Assembly: GCA_902774905.1 (NCBI GenBank)
Contig: CACYKF010000001.1
Span: forward strand, 1 to 64,000
DNA: 64,000 nt
Direction: 5' to 3'
From: an uncultured bacterium
GTDB taxonomy: Bacteria > Cyanobacteriota > Vampirovibrionia > Gastranaerophilales > Gastranaerophilaceae
Both the position numbers and the translations under genes were made by a program. Positions 62,435 to 64,000 of the stretch are shown one piece after another; position 1 is the first letter of the stretch; each line of letters starts with the position of its first letter. The notes below the pieces were generated by a model. That model worked only from the letters and a program-made list of their open reading frames with translations. It did not search any database and was not told the DNA's origin.

Positions 62435-63634
62435 TTATTTACTAATTTTTAATTCTTTTAATGCCTTTAGTTCAGCCTGATAAGGTGAAATTTTTGTTAT
62501 ATCATCAATAACTTTTGGCAATTTTTCTATTACATAGTCGATTTCGTCTTCTGTCGTAAAACGGCTCAAACTCCATCTTATACTGCCATGAATAGCAGTA
62601 AAAGGAACATTCATCGCTCTTAAGACATGGCTTGGTTCAAGTGAACCTGATGTGCAGGCAGAACCTGATGAAGCACAAATGCCCAAATCGGACAAGTGAA
62701 GTAAAATAAGTTCGCCTTCAATGTATTCGAAACCGATATTTGTTGTGTTTGGTACCCGTTTTGCAAGACCGGTATTTACTCTTGCATTATAAATATTATG
62801 TAATATTCCTTTTTCTAATTTGTCACGCAGTCTTGCAACCTCTGTCATTTCATAATTCAAATTATCGGATGCAAGTTCCGCAGCCTTACCCAAACCTACA
62901 ATATACGGAACATTTTCCGTTCCTGCTCGTTTGCCTTTTTCCTGATGACCGCCGATAATTAATGGTGAAATCATTGTTTTAGAATTTACATACAAAGCAC
63001 CGATTCCTTTTGGAGCATGTAATTTGTGCCCTGAAATTCCGAGCATATCCACTCCGCAATCCGCTACATTTATCGGAACTTTGCCTGCTGCCTGAACCCC
63101 GTCAACAAAAAATTTTGTTTCAGAATTTTTTGATTTTATAATTTCTGAAATCTCTTTTATCGGATTCAAAACTCCTGTTTCATTATTTGCCCACATTACT
63201 GAAACAAGTGCGGTATCGTCATTTATAAGGTGCGATAATTCGTCGGTATTAAGTTCCCCGTTTGAATTTACTCCGATATAATCAACTTTGTAGCCTTGTT
63301 TTTCAAGATATTTATAGACATTCAAAACGCACGGATGTTCAATTTTAGTCGTTATAATGTGCTTTTTCTTGGTATTTGCCAGATAACCCCTGATGGCAGT
63401 ATTTGCACTTTCACTCCCGCAAGAAGTGAAAATAATTTCTTTTTCGTTTTCTGCGCCTAAGAAATCTTTCAGTTTTCCCCTTGCCTCACGAATGGCATGA
63501 GAGGATTTTTTGCTGAAATCGTACATACTTGAAGGATTTGCGTATTCTTCTTTAAAATACGGCATCATTTCTTCAAGCACTCTTTCATCAACCTTTGTCG
63601 TTGCGTTGTTGTCTAAATATATAAGTTTATCCAT
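62435..63634 (-). CDS. nifS: Cysteine desulfurase, NifS/IscS type
   Basis: 399 residues; takes sulfur from cysteine for Fe-S cluster assembly, using PLP. YLDNNATTKVDE, the PLP lysine in SGHKLHAPKGIG, and the sulfur-carrying Cys in SGSACTSGSLEPSHVL are conserved. The start codon overlaps the nifU stop by one base (TAATG), so the two are coupled, as usual for this pair. With no nitrogenase genes in view, general Fe-S supply is likely. Confidence 0.94.
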   Translation of the reverse strand: MDKLIYLDNNATTKVDERVLEEMMPYFKEEYANPSSMYDFSKKSSHAIREARGKLKDFLGAENEKEIIFTSCGSESANTAIRGYLANTKKKHIITTKIEHPCVLNVYKYLEKQGYKVDYIGVNSNGELNTDELSHLINDDTALVSVMWANNETGVLNPIKEISEIIKSKNSETKFFVDGVQAAGKVPINVADCGVDMLGISGHKLHAPKGIGALYVNSKTMISPLIIGGHQEKGKRAGTENVPYIVGLGKAAELASDNLNYEMTEVARLRDKLEKGILHNIYNARVNTGLAKRVPNTTNIGFEYIEGELILLHLSDLGICASSGSACTSGSLEPSHVLRAMNVPFTAIHGSIRWSLSRFTTEDEIDYVIEKLPKVIDDITKISPYQAELKALKELKISK

Positions 63635-64000
63635 TATTTTACCTCGATAACATTAATGTCTTCGCCAAGTGCATGTTTCAATGTTGTTTCAACAAAAGCC
63701 TTCAGGGTCATTGTTGAATTTTTGCATCCTGAACACATACCTTTAAGTTTGACATAAATATCTTTGTCTTTAATATCGACAAGTTCAATATCTCCGCCGT
63801 CTTTGTTAAGTTCCGGCGATATTTGGTTTTCAATTACAGAGTTTATTTTCAAAATCCACTGTGTTGGGGTTAATTTTTCTTCTTTAACTTCTGGTGTACT
63901 TCCGTTGTAATAGTTGTCAATAATTTTTTGAATTTCGCCTTTGCATCTCCCGCAGGCACCACCTGCTTTGGTGTAATTTGTAACTTCTTCAACGGTTTTG
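63634..64000 (-). CDS. nifU: NifU-type Fe-S scaffold, 5' end outside the window
   Basis: The reading frame runs to the window edge without a stop and shows two domains: a [2Fe-2S] BFD-like part with GACGRCKGEIQKIIDNYY and a C-terminal NifU domain (KINSVIENQISPELNKDGGDIELVD and GMCSGCKNSTMTLK, the CxxC site). So it is a modular NifU whose N-terminal IscU-like domain lies past 64000. It builds and passes Fe-S clusters with NifS. A TTG inside this frame near 63852 is not the real start. Confidence 0.9.
   Translation of the reverse strand, partial: KTVEEVTNYTKAGGACGRCKGEIQKIIDNYYNGSTPEVKEEKLTPTQWILKINSVIENQISPELNKDGGDIELVDIKDKDIYVKLKGMCSGCKNSTMTLKAFVETTLKHALGEDINVIEVK

Noticed and set aside
63634-63852. 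A stand-alone 72-residue NifU C-domain protein
   Set aside because: The frame continues upstream without a stop to the window edge and encodes the [2Fe-2S] domain, so this is part of a larger NifU.
1-64000. tRNA or rRNA genes
   Set aside because: Intergenic regions were read on both strands; no cloverleaf with a GTTCGA-type T-arm and no rRNA sequence was found.

Overview
The window reads as ordinary chromosome from a low-GC, Gram-negative-type bacterium of the non-photosynthetic cyanobacterial sister lineage (Melainabacteria/Vampirovibrionia, probably a gut-type Gastranaerophilales). This placement is inference. It rests on a yggS-sepF pair and a lysA-cdaA pair as in cyanobacteria, a GyrA wing motif of the NRATRGK kind, an outer-membrane export gene set (two TolC-like proteins, LptF/G permease, GT9 glycosyltransferase), and many lineage-type hypothetical proteins. 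No tRNA, rRNA, CRISPR array, prophage or transposase gene was seen.

Layout. 0.3-9 kb: Lrp regulator with its aminotransferase, ZupT metal transporter, YggS-SepF, Rel (p)ppGpp enzyme, NfeD-like protein with flotillin, XRE regulator. 9-19 kb: MazG, two hypotheticals, RsmD, ComF, ThiL, a GGDEF/HD-GYP hybrid and GT9; this stretch is the richest in small repeats. 19-30 kb: GyrA, a 645-residue unknown, CtpA protease, thymidine kinase, an isolated ribosomal fragment (S8-L6-unknown-L18), AroA. 30-39 kb: pyruvate phosphate dikinase, then EmrB-EmrA-MarR divergent from a TolC-like gene, flanked by two paralogous small HTH proteins. 39-51 kb: a secreted glycosyl-hydrolase-like operon, LptF/G, Pgi, LysA-CdaA-YitT, a putative zincin, Ndk. 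51-64 kb: a four-gene TPR/phosphoesterase/MBL operon, an RND efflux operon, a repeat protein, and NifS with NifU (NifU cut by the window edge).

The most unusual content is in the small elements. (1) A 451-bp element carries a four-helix-bundle (S23/IVP family) gene between inverted arms made of GTGAATN heptamers. Two ORF-less copies elsewhere look like internal-deletion derivatives that keep the 3' end of the gene. (2) Five unrelated unknown proteins share a short N-terminal motif of the form (N/H)-(V/I)-(S/A)-F-x-G. (3) A GIY-YIG nuclease gene sits between palindromes and a 19-bp direct repeat, and its last codons lie in a palindrome. (4) A palindrome is inserted in frame inside thiL. (5) Many genes without a Shine-Dalgarno site have a -10 box ending 7-8 nt before the start codon, which points to widespread leaderless transcription. 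(6) A three-way-junction RNA candidate with a terminator lies upstream of zupT.
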